A DNA stretch of 56,523 nucleotides from a virus. The stretch is taken from positions 1 through 56,523 of IMG/VR virus record IMGVR_UViG_3300047173_000133. The stretch is one strand, 5' to 3'. Positions 6,753-15,265 of the stretch are shown one piece after another. The notes below the pieces were generated by a model. It made no database searches and was not told the origin of the DNA. It was given only the letters and a program-made list of their open reading frames with translations. The position numbers and the translations under genes are program-made. The first letter of the stretch is position 1. Every line of letters begins with the position of its first letter.

Positions 6753-8111
6753 ATGACCTCGCTCGACGATCTCATCGACCCAAAGCTCATCACCATCCGC
6801 CGTGACAAACGCCAGCGGCGGATGATTCCGTTGGATGCAGACTTCAAAAAGTCCATCTCCAAACGCATCATTTCCCCCATCATCGTCAATGACATCGACG
6901 GTGAGCTGGTCTTAGTCGCCGGGGAACGGCGCCTCACAGCGGCCTTAGAATTGGGCTTGGCCCTAGTCCCCATCCGCCGCTTTCAGGACCTCTCCCCCGA
7001 GGACGCCCAAATCACGGAAATGGAGGAAAACCTCAAGCGCCTCGACCTCCCCTGGAGGGATTTTGTCCGAGCCATCGGCCAAATCCACACCATTTTCCTC
7101 CAACGTGACCCCCAATGGAGCCTAGCTCAGACGGCCTCTGAAGTCCACTTCTCCTACGAGTACGTCCGCATGATCCTCCAAGTCTACCAGTCCCTCGACT
7201 CGGAAAAAATCGCCCAGGCCACCGGAGTTGAAAACGCTCACAACATACTCCTTCGCCTAGCCGATCGCATGGCGGAGGGTATCGTCAGCAACATCCTTAA
7301 CCAAGGCACCGCAATATTTCAGGCTTCACCCCCACCATCACCCTCGCCAACCCCAAGCCCAGGCCCCGCCTCCGGCCCCATTCCTCCACCATCCCCGCCG
7401 CCTCCACCACCCCCGCCTCCACCCGCAATAACTCAAGCCGATTTCATCCCATGGGCCGATGCCTACACCGGCCCAAAGTTCAACTTCATTCACGTAGATT
7501 TTCCCTACGGGACTTACAAAGGTGACGACAGCAGCGGGACATATACTGTTACCGAGTTCTATGACAATACTCCCGAGGTCTACCTAAATCTTCTTCACGC
7601 CCTCTGCCGCAACCTCGATCGCCTAATCTCCCACTCGGCCCACCTAATGTTCTGGTTCGACATGAAATTTTACACGGAAACTTTCCAAAAGCTTACCGCC
7701 TCAGGTCTCGTAGTCCATCCGCACCCCCTGATCTGGCACAAAACCATCGGAGGCGTAATGCCCGGTAACTCCGTTAGCCATCCTCGGCGTACTTACGACA
7801 CCGCGCTGCTTTGCGTGAAGGGTAATCGGCCCTTCGTCAAACCCGGCGCCTCCAGCTATGCTGCCCCGCCCGTCCACTCTAAGGTCCACCCAAGCCAAAA
7901 GCCCGAGCCCATGCTCCGCTTTTTCTTTTCAATGTTCGTCGATGTTCACACCACAATGCTGGACCCCACCTGCGGCTCGGGTTCAGCCCTCAAAGCCGCC
8001 GAAGACCTCGGAGCCAAGAGTGTCCTCGGCCTAGAACTCGACCCCGAGTACGTCGCCCAAGCCAACGCCGCCATGGTCACTGCCCGAATCCTCCGTATAG
8101 CCGGAAGATAG
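6753..8111 (+). CDS. ParB-like domain fused to a DNA methyltransferase
   Basis: A 452-residue fusion. Residues 1-185 are ParB/Srx-like with the signature GERR (57-60) and a following helical DNA-binding part. Residues 192-224 are an almost pure Pro/Ser linker. The rest is a beta-class amino-methyltransferase: catalytic motif IV appears as DFPYG (249-253; DPPY is usual), HPSQKP is at 379-384, and SAM motif I DPTCGSGS at 404-411 comes last, as expected for that class. It would modify phage DNA at adenine N6 or cytosine N4, with the ParB part guiding binding or hydrolysing nucleotide. The ATG at 6753 has AGAGGACC upstream and is chosen over the longer frame from 6690. Confidence 0.8.
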   Translation: MTSLDDLIDPKLITIRRDKRQRRMIPLDADFKKSISKRIISPIIVNDIDGELVLVAGERRLTAALELGLALVPIRRFQDLSPEDAQITEMEENLKRLDLPWRDFVRAIGQIHTIFLQRDPQWSLAQTASEVHFSYEYVRMILQVYQSLDSEKIAQATGVENAHNILLRLADRMAEGIVSNILNQGTAIFQASPPPSPSPTPSPGPASGPIPPPSPPPPPPPPPPAITQADFIPWADAYTGPKFNFIHVDFPYGTYKGDDSSGTYTVTEFYDNTPEVYLNLLHALCRNLDRLISHSAHLMFWFDMKFYTETFQKLTASGLVVHPHPLIWHKTIGGVMPGNSVSHPRRTYDTALLCVKGNRPFVKPGASSYAAPPVHSKVHPSQKPEPMLRFFFSMFVDVHTTMLDPTCGSGSALKAAEDLGAKSVLGLELDPEYVAQANAAMVTARILRIAGR

Positions 8112-8125
8112 AGAAAAGCCAAAAA

Positions 8126-9262
8126 ATGACAATCAAGGCCCTCATCGTTGCCGAAGCCTATGGCGACCGCGAAGAACGCTACCAACACCACTTGGTCGGC
8201 CCCACCGGGCGTGAACTCGCCGTCATGATGAAAGCGGCGGGCATGATCCCCGAAGGCCCTCCAGAGCACGCCACCGAGTCCCAAATGATCGAATTTTGGC
8301 GAATGGCCAAGACAGACTTCGGCATCGTCGCCACCAACGTCTTCAACCTCCGCCCTCCGGACAACAACCTCGACGCCTTTTTCACCACCAAAACCCTCGG
8401 CCTCACCACCTATCCCCCTTACCTCCGAGGCAAATATCTCCGCCCCGAGTATGCCCATCACGTTGAAAAGCTCTGGCACTTAATCTCGGACCTCCGCCCC
8501 AACCTCCTCATTTGCCTCGGCAATGCTGCCCTGTGGGCCGTCCTCCGTCGTACTGGCATCAGCAACCTCCGCGGGACAACCTCCCTATGCCCGGACCTCC
8601 AAATCAAGACCCTCGCCACCTTTCACCCGGCCTCACTATTCAAAGGCGCTTCCTCCTGGGCCAACCGCCCCATTATCATAGGCGACCTCACAAAGGCCGC
8701 CAGGGAAATGGAGACCCCAGACATCTCCCGGACCAAGCGCTGGTTTTTGGTCAGCCCCACCCTAGCCGAAATCGCCCGCTGGTTCGAGGTCCCCGCCACC
8801 CACTACGCCGTCGATATCGAAACGGGCCGAGCCATCTACACCAAGCTCGAACTCAAAACTTTCTCGCCCCAAATGCACGCCATCCTCAACCGCCAAATCT
8901 CCATGATCGGTTTTGCCCGAAACAAAACGAACGCCATCTGTATTCCGTTCATGACCCGCCATTCCCCCGACCTCAACTACTGGGCTACGGAAGCTGAGGA
9001 AGTCAAGGCCCTACACCTAATCCAAAAAGCTCTCGCCAAACCCATCCCCAAAATCTTCCAAAACGGCATCTTTGACATTCCGTTCCTCTGGTCCTACGGC
9101 CTCCGACCCCGCCATTGTACCGAGGACTCGATGCTACTCCACCACTCCATCTACGCGGAAATGCCCAAAGGCTTAGGCTTTTTAGGAGCTACCTATGCCG
9201 ACGCTCCTAGTTGGAAACAAGCCTACGGCCACGGCGAAGCCAATCTCAAAAAGGACGAATGA
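8126..9262 (+). CDS. uracil-DNA glycosylase domain fused to the front of a DnaQ-like 3'-5' exonuclease
   Basis: A 378-residue protein. Residues 1-200 resemble family 4/5 uracil-DNA glycosylases: VAEAYGDREERY then LVGPTGREL (motif A region), NVFNLRPPDNN and HPASL (168-172). From about 205 a 3'-5' exonuclease begins: Exo I is DIETG (231-235) and Exo II is FQNGIFDIPFLW. The frame ends at KKDE just where the polymerase-linked exonuclease should continue to Exo III. The missing Exo III (YNAYD) is found at the start of the next-but-one gene, so this is the N-terminal part of a split UDG-exonuclease-polymerase, as in SPO1-type polymerases. It likely removes uracil and proofreads in complex with the polymerase part. 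Confidence 0.8.
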   Translation: MTIKALIVAEAYGDREERYQHHLVGPTGRELAVMMKAAGMIPEGPPEHATESQMIEFWRMAKTDFGIVATNVFNLRPPDNNLDAFFTTKTLGLTTYPPYLRGKYLRPEYAHHVEKLWHLISDLRPNLLICLGNAALWAVLRRTGISNLRGTTSLCPDLQIKTLATFHPASLFKGASSWANRPIIIGDLTKAAREMETPDISRTKRWFLVSPTLAEIARWFEVPATHYAVDIETGRAIYTKLELKTFSPQMHAILNRQISMIGFARNKTNAICIPFMTRHSPDLNYWATEAEEVKALHLIQKALAKPIPKIFQNGIFDIPFLWSYGLRPRHCTEDSMLLHHSIYAEMPKGLGFLGATYADAPSWKQAYGHGEANLKKDE

Positions 9263-9266
9263 AACC

Positions 9267-9590
9267 ATGACCCAAGACCCCACACCCGCCTCCACCCCCC
9301 TTTACTACATCAAACTCCTTTGCCTTGCCTATGGCGGCCCGTCAACCTCTTACGATGGCCGCTATCTCGCGGCCTACGATCCCACATGGAACTACGACGC
9401 CCCGCCAAACGGCCTTCTCATCATGAAGCTAGAAACTACCCAAGACCCCGCCGCGGCAATGAGCTTTTCCTCTATAGACGCTGCCTTTGCGTGCTGGCAG
9501 CAAATCTGCCCCAACAACCCCATACGCGCCGATGGCAAACCCAATCGCCCGCTGTCGGCTTTTACTGTGGAGGTCATCCGTTGCCCCTAA
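9267..9590 (+). CDS. conserved small protein lying inside the split polymerase
   Basis: A 107-residue protein starting at ATG 9267, four bases after the exonuclease stop. It has the layout of a small conserved protein I recall from phages and some bacteria: YYIKLLCLAYGGPS, DGRYLAAYDPTW, MKLETTQDPAAAMSFSSIDA, FACWQQICPN and a C-terminal DGKPNRPLSAFTVEV. Function unknown. It separates the Exo II and Exo III motifs of the DNA polymerase, and its end overlaps the presumed TTG start of the polymerase part by ten bases. The ORF looks fully coding, so the gap is not an intron in the usual sense. Confidence 0.75.
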   Translation: MTQDPTPASTPLYYIKLLCLAYGGPSTSYDGRYLAAYDPTWNYDAPPNGLLIMKLETTQDPAAAMSFSSIDAAFACWQQICPNNPIRADGKPNRPLSAFTVEVIRCP

Positions 9591-11932
9591 TCGCCGCTCA
9601 CACCCTGGCGCCCGACAATTCCGACGTTCAAATCTACAATGCCTATGACTGCGCAATAACCTACGAAGTTTGGCAGAACCTCCGGCCCCAAGCCTCTCAG
9701 GCCGGCCCGTTGTATGCCTTTGAGATCGCCCTTCAAGCCCCCGTCCTCGAAATGATGACCCGTGGCTTCAAAGTCGATCCCACAGCTCGGGAAAAAGGCA
9801 TCTACCTTCTCCGTCAACGCCTGGCCCATCTCAGCAACTACATCGATACTCTCGCCGAGGCCGTTTGGGACTACAAACCGCCCGTCCCCAAGGACCTTCA
9901 CTATCCCAAACCCAAACTCCTGAACCCCGACTCCACGACACAACTCATCAAGTTTTTCTACAACACTCTAGGAATCCCTCCGATCCTCAAGTGGCACAAA
10001 GGCGAAAGCAAAACGCCTATGGACCGCGACACCCTAGAAAAGCTCGAAGTCTATTTCCTCGCTCGGCCCATCGTCAACGCCATCCTCGAATACCGCGATG
10101 CCGCCGGCCAACTCGAAGTCCTCGAATCCGAAGTCGATGACGACTGGCGTATGCGGACGACCTACCAAATCGCCGGTACAGACACCACCCGCTTCAGCTC
10201 CTCCAAGTCCATCCTGGGCACAGGCCGCAATCTCCAAAATATCGAGGAAGCGCTCCGCCACATCTTCATTTCGGACGAAGGCTTCAAACTCTATGGCATC
10301 GACCTCGAACAGGCCGAAAGTCGAGAGGTCGGCCTGATGTGCGGCCTATTATTTGACGACTGGACTTACCTCGATCTTTGCGAAAGCTCGGACCTTCATA
10401 CCGCCGTCTGCCAAATAGTCTGGCCCGAATTTCCGTGGACAGGCAATCAGCTTAGGGATCGCCAAATAGCCGATCAAAACTTCTACCGTGAACATTCCTA
10501 TCGCGATGCCACCAAAGTCCTTGGCCACGGCTGCTTAACCGAGGATCATGAAGTTTTAACCCCTTTAGGTTGGGTGCCTATCAGCGAAAAGCCTAGTACA
10601 ATAATGCAGTTTGACGGCAAAGAATCAAAGTTTGTCGAAGTATCCAATTGGACAGATTTTGACTACACAGGAACGCTGCACATTTGGGAAGGGCAAAGCA
10701 TATCGGCGCGTATGACAACAGATCATAGAATATATTACACCGTAGACGCGCCTGATAATCTACACGTGCGCAAAGTTGGCGAGGTGCCTAACAGTGCTCG
10801 TATCCCAAGCGGCTGGGGATATGTCGGTGGCGACAATAGTATCACGCCTGCTATAACTCGTATGATTGCTGCATACCAATGCGATGGATATATTGAGCAC
10901 GGCAGCAATCAAGTAAGATTCCACTTTCACAAACCAAGAAAATTTGAACGATTGGTTAAACTCTGCGAAAACGCCAACCTCGATTGCAGAATATCAGGCG
11001 ATAAAGTTATAGTAAATTGTGCCGCAGCGCATAACTGGCACAAGGCAGCGGGGCCATATTTGCTAAATTGGAGTAAGGAAGCCTTGGAAGCTTATTTAGA
11101 CGAATTGCCCCATTGGGACGGCCATTTTGGTAAAACAAGTACGAGTTTGGCTTCAAAGGACCGTGATCATTTAGACTGGATACGCACCTGCAATCGGATT
11201 TTAGGTAAAGGGGGCAATATACAAAAAGAGCAAATGTCGGGCTTCGGTACTGTCATGTACAAGCTACAAATAAACAATAGACTATTCGCCAGCATGGTCT
11301 CAATGCAATGTACGAAGGAACAGGCAAATTCTGTTCGCGTTCTTTGCCCAACCGTTTCTAGTAGCGCATTTTATATTCGCCGCAAAGAGAAAATTTCTAT
11401 CACAGGCAACTCGAATTATTTAGGACAACCTAGAACGATGGCCGTCCACACCAAAATTCCCCTCAACCTTTGCACAGCTTTCCAAGCCAACTACTTCGAA
11501 GGCGTCCCAGCCATCCCCCGCTGGCAGCAATGGGTCGCCTCGGAACTCCAAACCCACCACCGCCTCACCAACGTCTTCGGCGTCACCCGCGACTTCTTCA
11601 GCCACCCCAACGATGATGAGACCCTCCGAGCCGCTGTAGCCCACGGCCCCCAATCCGCCACCGCCCAGCGACTAAACCTCGGAATGTGGCGGCTATGGCG
11701 CCATTTCCCTGAGGCCCAACTCCTCGCCCAACTTCATGATGCCGTCTATTTCCAAGTCTCAGAGTCCATCCCCGAGTCAGTCGTAGCCAAGAAGGCTTTA
11801 AAGCTAGTCGAAGTCCACCAGCACTTCCGAGGTCGGAATTTCGTCGTCCCGGGCGCAATCTCGGTCGGGCGTAACTGGGGGAAATATAAAACCGGCACGA
11901 ACCCAAATGGCTTAAAGAAAATAGAATTATGA
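9581..11932 (+). CDS. family A DNA polymerase, C-terminal part, with intein
   Basis: The reading frame begins with Exo III (YNAYDCAIT near residue 22) and continues to a family A polymerase. Motif A is GIDLEQAESREVG (about 240-250), motif B is RDATKVLGHG joined after intein removal to SNYLG, and motif C is QLHDAVYF (about 718; HDE is usual, so Ala replaces Glu). I place the start at TTG 9581, eight bases after GGAGG; no ATG lies downstream before Exo III, and the ATG at 9320 falls inside the 107-residue gene. The 783-residue precursor becomes about 490 residues after splicing. It should replicate the phage genome together with the UDG-exonuclease protein. Confidence 0.8.
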   Translation: MPLIAAHTLAPDNSDVQIYNAYDCAITYEVWQNLRPQASQAGPLYAFEIALQAPVLEMMTRGFKVDPTAREKGIYLLRQRLAHLSNYIDTLAEAVWDYKPPVPKDLHYPKPKLLNPDSTTQLIKFFYNTLGIPPILKWHKGESKTPMDRDTLEKLEVYFLARPIVNAILEYRDAAGQLEVLESEVDDDWRMRTTYQIAGTDTTRFSSSKSILGTGRNLQNIEEALRHIFISDEGFKLYGIDLEQAESREVGLMCGLLFDDWTYLDLCESSDLHTAVCQIVWPEFPWTGNQLRDRQIADQNFYREHSYRDATKVLGHGCLTEDHEVLTPLGWVPISEKPSTIMQFDGKESKFVEVSNWTDFDYTGTLHIWEGQSISARMTTDHRIYYTVDAPDNLHVRKVGEVPNSARIPSGWGYVGGDNSITPAITRMIAAYQCDGYIEHGSNQVRFHFHKPRKFERLVKLCENANLDCRISGDKVIVNCAAAHNWHKAAGPYLLNWSKEALEAYLDELPHWDGHFGKTSTSLASKDRDHLDWIRTCNRILGKGGNIQKEQMSGFGTVMYKLQINNRLFASMVSMQCTKEQANSVRVLCPTVSSSAFYIRRKEKISITGNSNYLGQPRTMAVHTKIPLNLCTAFQANYFEGVPAIPRWQQWVASELQTHHRLTNVFGVTRDFFSHPNDDETLRAAVAHGPQSATAQRLNLGMWRLWRHFPEAQLLAQLHDAVYFQVSESIPESVVAKKALKLVEVHQHFRGRNFVVPGAISVGRNWGKYKTGTNPNGLKKIEL
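10532..11410 (+). mobile_element. intein with degenerate LAGLIDADG-type homing endonuclease, in the polymerase active site
   Basis: A 293-residue in-frame insertion between GHG and SNYLG of polymerase motif B. It opens with Cys (CLTEDHEVLTPLGW, block A), has TTDHRI (block B TxxH), and ends FYIRRKEKISITGN followed by Ser, so the +1 nucleophile is Ser and the terminal Asn is present. The penultimate residue is Gly instead of His. The middle has two LAGLIDADG-like helices, IAAYQCDGYIE and LDELPHWDGHFG, consistent with a homing endonuclease possibly weakened by mutation. The DNA is visibly richer in A and T than the C-rich flanks, arguing for recent arrival. Confidence 0.88.
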
Positions 11933-11974
11933 GAGGAAAAGGCATATACAAAGACCGGGAATCAAAGGCATAAA

Positions 11975-13153
11975 ATGGATTTTATCGATAGCTTTGTGGC
12001 GGAAAGTGACTCCATCCCATCACCCAAAATCTACCGTCTCTGGTCGGCGATTACGGCCGTGTCAGGCGCTCTCGAACGCAAGGTCTGGACCGCTGGATCA
12101 GCCGGTCCTATATTCCCCCACCTATTCACCATCCTAGTCGGTCCACCCGCCTCGGGTAAAACGAACTCGATCTCCCGTATCCGAGACTACTGGGCGCGGA
12201 TTCCGACCCTAAAGCTCGCCGGCGACAACCTGACCCTACCAGCCTTAGTCGATGCCATGGCCGCAGCCCTAAGAACCGAAATGTTCGAAAACAGTATCCT
12301 GACCTTCAGTGCCCTCAATATCACAAGTTCGGAGTTCGGGGTCTTTTTTATGGCCTACGACTTAGGCTTCCTTTCGTTCTTCAACAATGTCTTTGACTCT
12401 CCGCTCATGTACCGCGAAGAACGCCGGACCGCAGGCAACACCGAAGTCATCAAACCCCACATTGTTATGTTAGCTGGAACCCAACCCGACTACCTAGCCT
12501 CATTTATGCCTGAGACCGCCTGGGGCATGGGCTTTACCTCCAGGCTACTCTTGATTTACTGCAACGAAGCCCCAAAGAAAGACCTCTTCAGTATCGACGG
12601 TAAGGCCGAGGCCCGGAGCCTTTCGCCCCTCCTCAACCAAATCCACAAACTCAAGGGCGAAATGAAATGGACTGCCCGCGCCAAAACCCAAATCAACGCA
12701 TGGCACATGAGAAACTGTCCGCCAACCCCCACCCACAACAAGCTCAACCACTACCTTGGGCGGCGTGCCCTCCACGCCCTCAAACTATCCATGATCTCGG
12801 CCCTCAGCCGAACCCAAGACTTCATAATCGACATCGAGGATTTCGAGCGAGCCCAAGACTGGCTCCTCACAGCAGAAAAGTTCATGCCCGACGTTTTCCA
12901 CGCGATGTCCCTAAAATCCGATAACCAAATCATCTCCGACCTGCATTTTTATCTCTATTCCAGATGGTCCGCCAACACCCGCGGCCAACGCGAGGATTTG
13001 CCCGAGGCCGTCCTCTACAACTACCTAAAAGAACGGGTCCCTAGCGAAAAAATCTCCCGGATCATCGAGATCGCGGAGAAAACCGGCTCCATCAAACAAG
13101 GCAAATACCCCGGAACCTACATCCCCCAACCACTAACAAAATTAGGAGACTAA
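11975..13153 (+). CDS. DUF3987-like P-loop ATPase (putative primase-helicase component)
   Basis: A 392-residue protein with Walker A VGPPASGKTNS near residues 55-65 and a DUF3987-like course: LWSAITAVSGALERKVW near the N-terminus, ITSSEFGVFF, HIVMLAGTQPDYL and FTSRLLLIYCNE. Members of this group are phage or plasmid replicative ATPases with helicase-like folds, often beside a primase. No separate primase is recognised here, so this protein may be the replicative helicase. It follows the polymerase by 42 bases with GCATAAA before the ATG. The C-terminus is helical and basic. Confidence 0.7.
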   Translation: MDFIDSFVAESDSIPSPKIYRLWSAITAVSGALERKVWTAGSAGPIFPHLFTILVGPPASGKTNSISRIRDYWARIPTLKLAGDNLTLPALVDAMAAALRTEMFENSILTFSALNITSSEFGVFFMAYDLGFLSFFNNVFDSPLMYREERRTAGNTEVIKPHIVMLAGTQPDYLASFMPETAWGMGFTSRLLLIYCNEAPKKDLFSIDGKAEARSLSPLLNQIHKLKGEMKWTARAKTQINAWHMRNCPPTPTHNKLNHYLGRRALHALKLSMISALSRTQDFIIDIEDFERAQDWLLTAEKFMPDVFHAMSLKSDNQIISDLHFYLYSRWSANTRGQREDLPEAVLYNYLKERVPSEKISRIIEIAEKTGSIKQGKYPGTYIPQPLTKLGD

Positions 13154-13154
13154 A

Positions 13155-13520
13155 ATGAGAAACCTCCGCGAACTAGATAGCTTCCGTGATACCTCCCCCG
13201 CCATCAAGAAGTTCTATGGCGGCATCGGTGACGAAACCTGTGGCGCGTTCCAGGTGCGATGGCCGCGTGGCCAAGGCCGTGTTCTTAGGATCATTGCCTC
13301 CTCAGGCATGGGTTGGGACCACATTAGCGTAAGCCTACCTGACCGATGTCCGACGTGGGACGAAATGGAATTTATCAAGCGGATGTTTTTCAAGCCCGAC
13401 GAAGTCGCTATACAACTCCATTTGCCTCCGGCCGATCACATCAACAATCATCCCTACTGTCTTCACCTTTGGCGTCCACACGCCACCGACATCCCCCTCC
13501 CACCCAAGATTTCGGTATGA
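13155..13520 (+). CDS. DUF7694-like phage protein
   Basis: A 121-residue protein with a pattern recurring in phage genomes: SGMGWDHISVSLPDRCPTWD, EMEFIKRMFF, HLPPADHINNHPYCLHLWRP and a closing IPLPP. Function unknown; it usually lies among DNA metabolism genes. It starts two bases after the ATPase stop and its own stop overlaps an ATG at 13517. Confidence 0.7.
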   Translation: MRNLRELDSFRDTSPAIKKFYGGIGDETCGAFQVRWPRGQGRVLRIIASSGMGWDHISVSLPDRCPTWDEMEFIKRMFFKPDEVAIQLHLPPADHINNHPYCLHLWRPHATDIPLPPKISV

Positions 13521-13660
13521 AAAACCTCTGGGACATCGCCGTAGCGATCAGGCCCTTTGAACTCTACGGAATTTTCCTAGGGATGTGCTTGCTTACCGTG
13601 GAAATGTTAGAGACATACCTACAACAGAGTTGTTCGTACCCCCTTAAAGGACCTCCCACC

Positions 13661-14038
13661 ATGCCATATCGTCACATCCCCTCCAACCGCCGGCCCGGGG
13701 AAACCCGTACCTTCGATATCGACGGCCACATTGCCGAGGCCACCATCAACGTCTATGGTGATTCCGGTTTCCCCTGTGAGCTGTTTCTGTCCTCAGACAA
13801 ACCCGGCTCCTCACTAGCCTTTTTGCTAGAGGACGCAGCCGTCATCATCAGCATCGCCCTCCAGCACGGAATCAATCCCCGAGTTTTGGCCAAGTCCATG
13901 TCCAAAGCCCCAACCTACCCCCAAGCCACTCGGCCGGCAACCATTCTAGGTGAAGCCCTAACTTGGTTAGTAGAAGAATATCACAAGGCCGAAGAAACCA
14001 GCGCCTCCAGCGCCTCTATCCCCGAACCCGGCCCATGA
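13661..14038 (+). CDS. TSCPD-domain protein
   Basis: A 125-residue protein resembling the TSCPD module found at the end of some ribonucleotide reductases and as free small phage proteins: RRPGETRTFDIDGHIAEATI, YGDSGFPCELFLSSDKPGSS and LLEDAAVIISIALQHGI. The ATG at 13661 has AAAGGACC upstream. The frame is also open from an ATG at 13517 that overlaps the previous stop, giving an extra 48 residues with one hydrophobic stretch (YGIFLGMCLLTVEMLETYL); either a small fused leader or a longer form is possible. Its last 58 bases overlap the convergent lipase gene. Confidence 0.65.
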   Translation: MPYRHIPSNRRPGETRTFDIDGHIAEATINVYGDSGFPCELFLSSDKPGSSLAFLLEDAAVIISIALQHGINPRVLAKSMSKAPTYPQATRPATILGEALTWLVEEYHKAEETSASSASIPEPGP

Positions 14039-14724
14039 TCAGACATTCTTAAAATGTCTCCGCCAGGCCATTCGGCCTCAGTGACCCAATCCCAAGTCCC
14101 ATCATGGGTCCAAAGATTCTTAACCTGCCCGTGGTTCAATGCCCCAATCGGAGGCCAGGCGAACCACGGGTCTTTCCCATTAACCATCGACGTAAACACC
14201 AAGCCAAAAACCTCGGCGAAATAGCTCCAAAACTTATCATTGCCCTGCTTGGGCGAGTCAAAGGCCACGATCCTTTTAATCCTCCCATCACCCACATAAA
14301 GCGGCGCGTAAGTTGCCTGCCATCCCCCAAGACTATGCCCCTTGACATTGATCGGCGTGCCCAAGGGCACTAACCCCATCGCCCACTGATAGACTTGCCG
14401 AGCCCCTTGGAACGGCGCGGCAGCGACCTCAATTCCCCCGCCCAACCCCAACGGGCTACAATCAATATCCCGGAACAAATCTCCCAAATGGTCCTCCCAA
14501 GAGCCTTCAGAAATCCTAGTCCCCGAAAACACCAAATCGGCTTCGCTACGGGCGGTATTTGTCCACACCAACACCGCCTGAGCATCGTCATCGCTATACC
14601 ACCCGAAAACCTCCCACCCCAAATCCTCGAAAGCCCTTCGGGCCTGACTCTCACCCACAACATACGCCGCGTTGCACTGCTCATAGTCCGCCACCAACCG
14701 CCCAAAGTCAGGCGCCCCCATCAT
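13981..14724 (-). CDS. lipase/esterase-like alpha/beta hydrolase
   Basis: A 247-residue protein with the nucleophile elbow GHSLGG (129-134, Ser131), strand LVFSGTR before it, IVAFDSPKQG with a candidate acid (D156), and histidines near LNHGQ and THDGT, the arrangement of class 3 lipases. It lies last in the lysis cassette, with its ATG overlapping the lipoprotein stop, so it may attack membrane lipids or outer-membrane links at lysis, functionally parallel to LysB of mycobacteriophages. No signal peptide is seen. A second ATG follows at 14721. The C-terminus overlaps the convergent TSCPD gene by 58 bases. Confidence 0.7.
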   Translation of the reverse strand: MMGAPDFGRLVADYEQCNAAYVVGESQARRAFEDLGWEVFGWYSDDDAQAVLVWTNTARSEADLVFSGTRISEGSWEDHLGDLFRDIDCSPLGLGGGIEVAAAPFQGARQVYQWAMGLVPLGTPINVKGHSLGGWQATYAPLYVGDGRIKRIVAFDSPKQGNDKFWSYFAEVFGLVFTSMVNGKDPWFAWPPIGALNHGQVKNLWTHDGTWDWVTEAEWPGGDILRMSDHGPGSGIEALEALVSSAL

Positions 14725-15017
14725 GGCTTCGCCCCCACCGGCGCCGAGGCTTGGACCGCGGTATCGGCCGTGGGCAGCCCCTGCTTAATCCAAGCGCCAT
14801 TCCCGCAATCAAAAGAAATGGTCCCATTGTCGGTCCCACCTCCCGTAATCCCCGAGCCCACCGCCAAGCTCCCCTGGATCGTAATCACGGCCTTACCCCC
14901 GCACGATACCACCCCTGGATTTCTCCCGGCGTAACCCATATCCCTCGCCCCCAAGGCACACCCGGCCAAACCCACAGTCAAGGCCCCAGCCAAGGCCCTC
15001 ACCCACATCCTTCTCAT
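14721..15017 (-). CDS. lipoprotein, possible outer-membrane spanin-type component
   Basis: A 98-residue protein with a basic start (MRRMWVRALAGAL) and a clean lipobox LAGC at about residues 17-20, so Cys20 would be lipidated. The mature part is Gly-rich (GSLAVGSGITGGGTDNGT). Its location between a coiled-coil protein and the lipase in the lysis cassette suggests an o-spanin-like or other outer-membrane role, but the usual Pro-rich spanin sequence is absent. Strong site GGAGGGG precedes the ATG, which overlaps the previous stop. Confidence 0.65.
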   Translation of the reverse strand: MRRMWVRALAGALTVGLAGCALGARDMGYAGRNPGVVSCGGKAVITIQGSLAVGSGITGGGTDNGTISFDCGNGAWIKQGLPTADTAVQASAPVGAKP

Positions 15018-15265
15018 GATTTCCCCTCCACCAAAGCATTTAGCGCCACCTTCAACTCCGGCATAATCCCATCCAATGCCGCTAACGCCGCGGAGTGCGT
15101 AGCCAAGGATGCCTTCGCTATATCTCCCGCCTCCCTAAGGGCGGCCATTTGGGCGGCCAACGCCGAAAGGTTGGCCTCAATGTCGGCAATATCTGCCGTC
15201 AACCTCACGATTTTGGCCTTGGCGGCCTCGGTAAAAGTCTCAATCTTAGGACTGGCGTCGGTCAT
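15014..15265 (-). CDS. coiled-coil lysis-cassette protein, 83 aa
   Basis: An 83-residue Ala-rich helical protein (IETFTEAAKAKIVRLTADIA through LKVALNALVEGKS) with heptad-like hydrophobic spacing and no membrane segment. Start and stop both overlap neighbours (ATGA), tying it to holin and lipoprotein. It may be a periplasmic or cytoplasmic partner in lysis, but it lacks the membrane anchor of an i-spanin. No family is recognised. Confidence 0.6.
   Translation of the reverse strand: MTDASPKIETFTEAAKAKIVRLTADIADIEANLSALAAQMAALREAGDIAKASLATHSAALAALDGIMPELKVALNALVEGKS

Noticed and set aside
9263-9580. A group I or II intron splitting the polymerase gene
   Set aside because: The whole interval is occupied by a convincing protein gene and a new ribosome site; no intron core features were seen.
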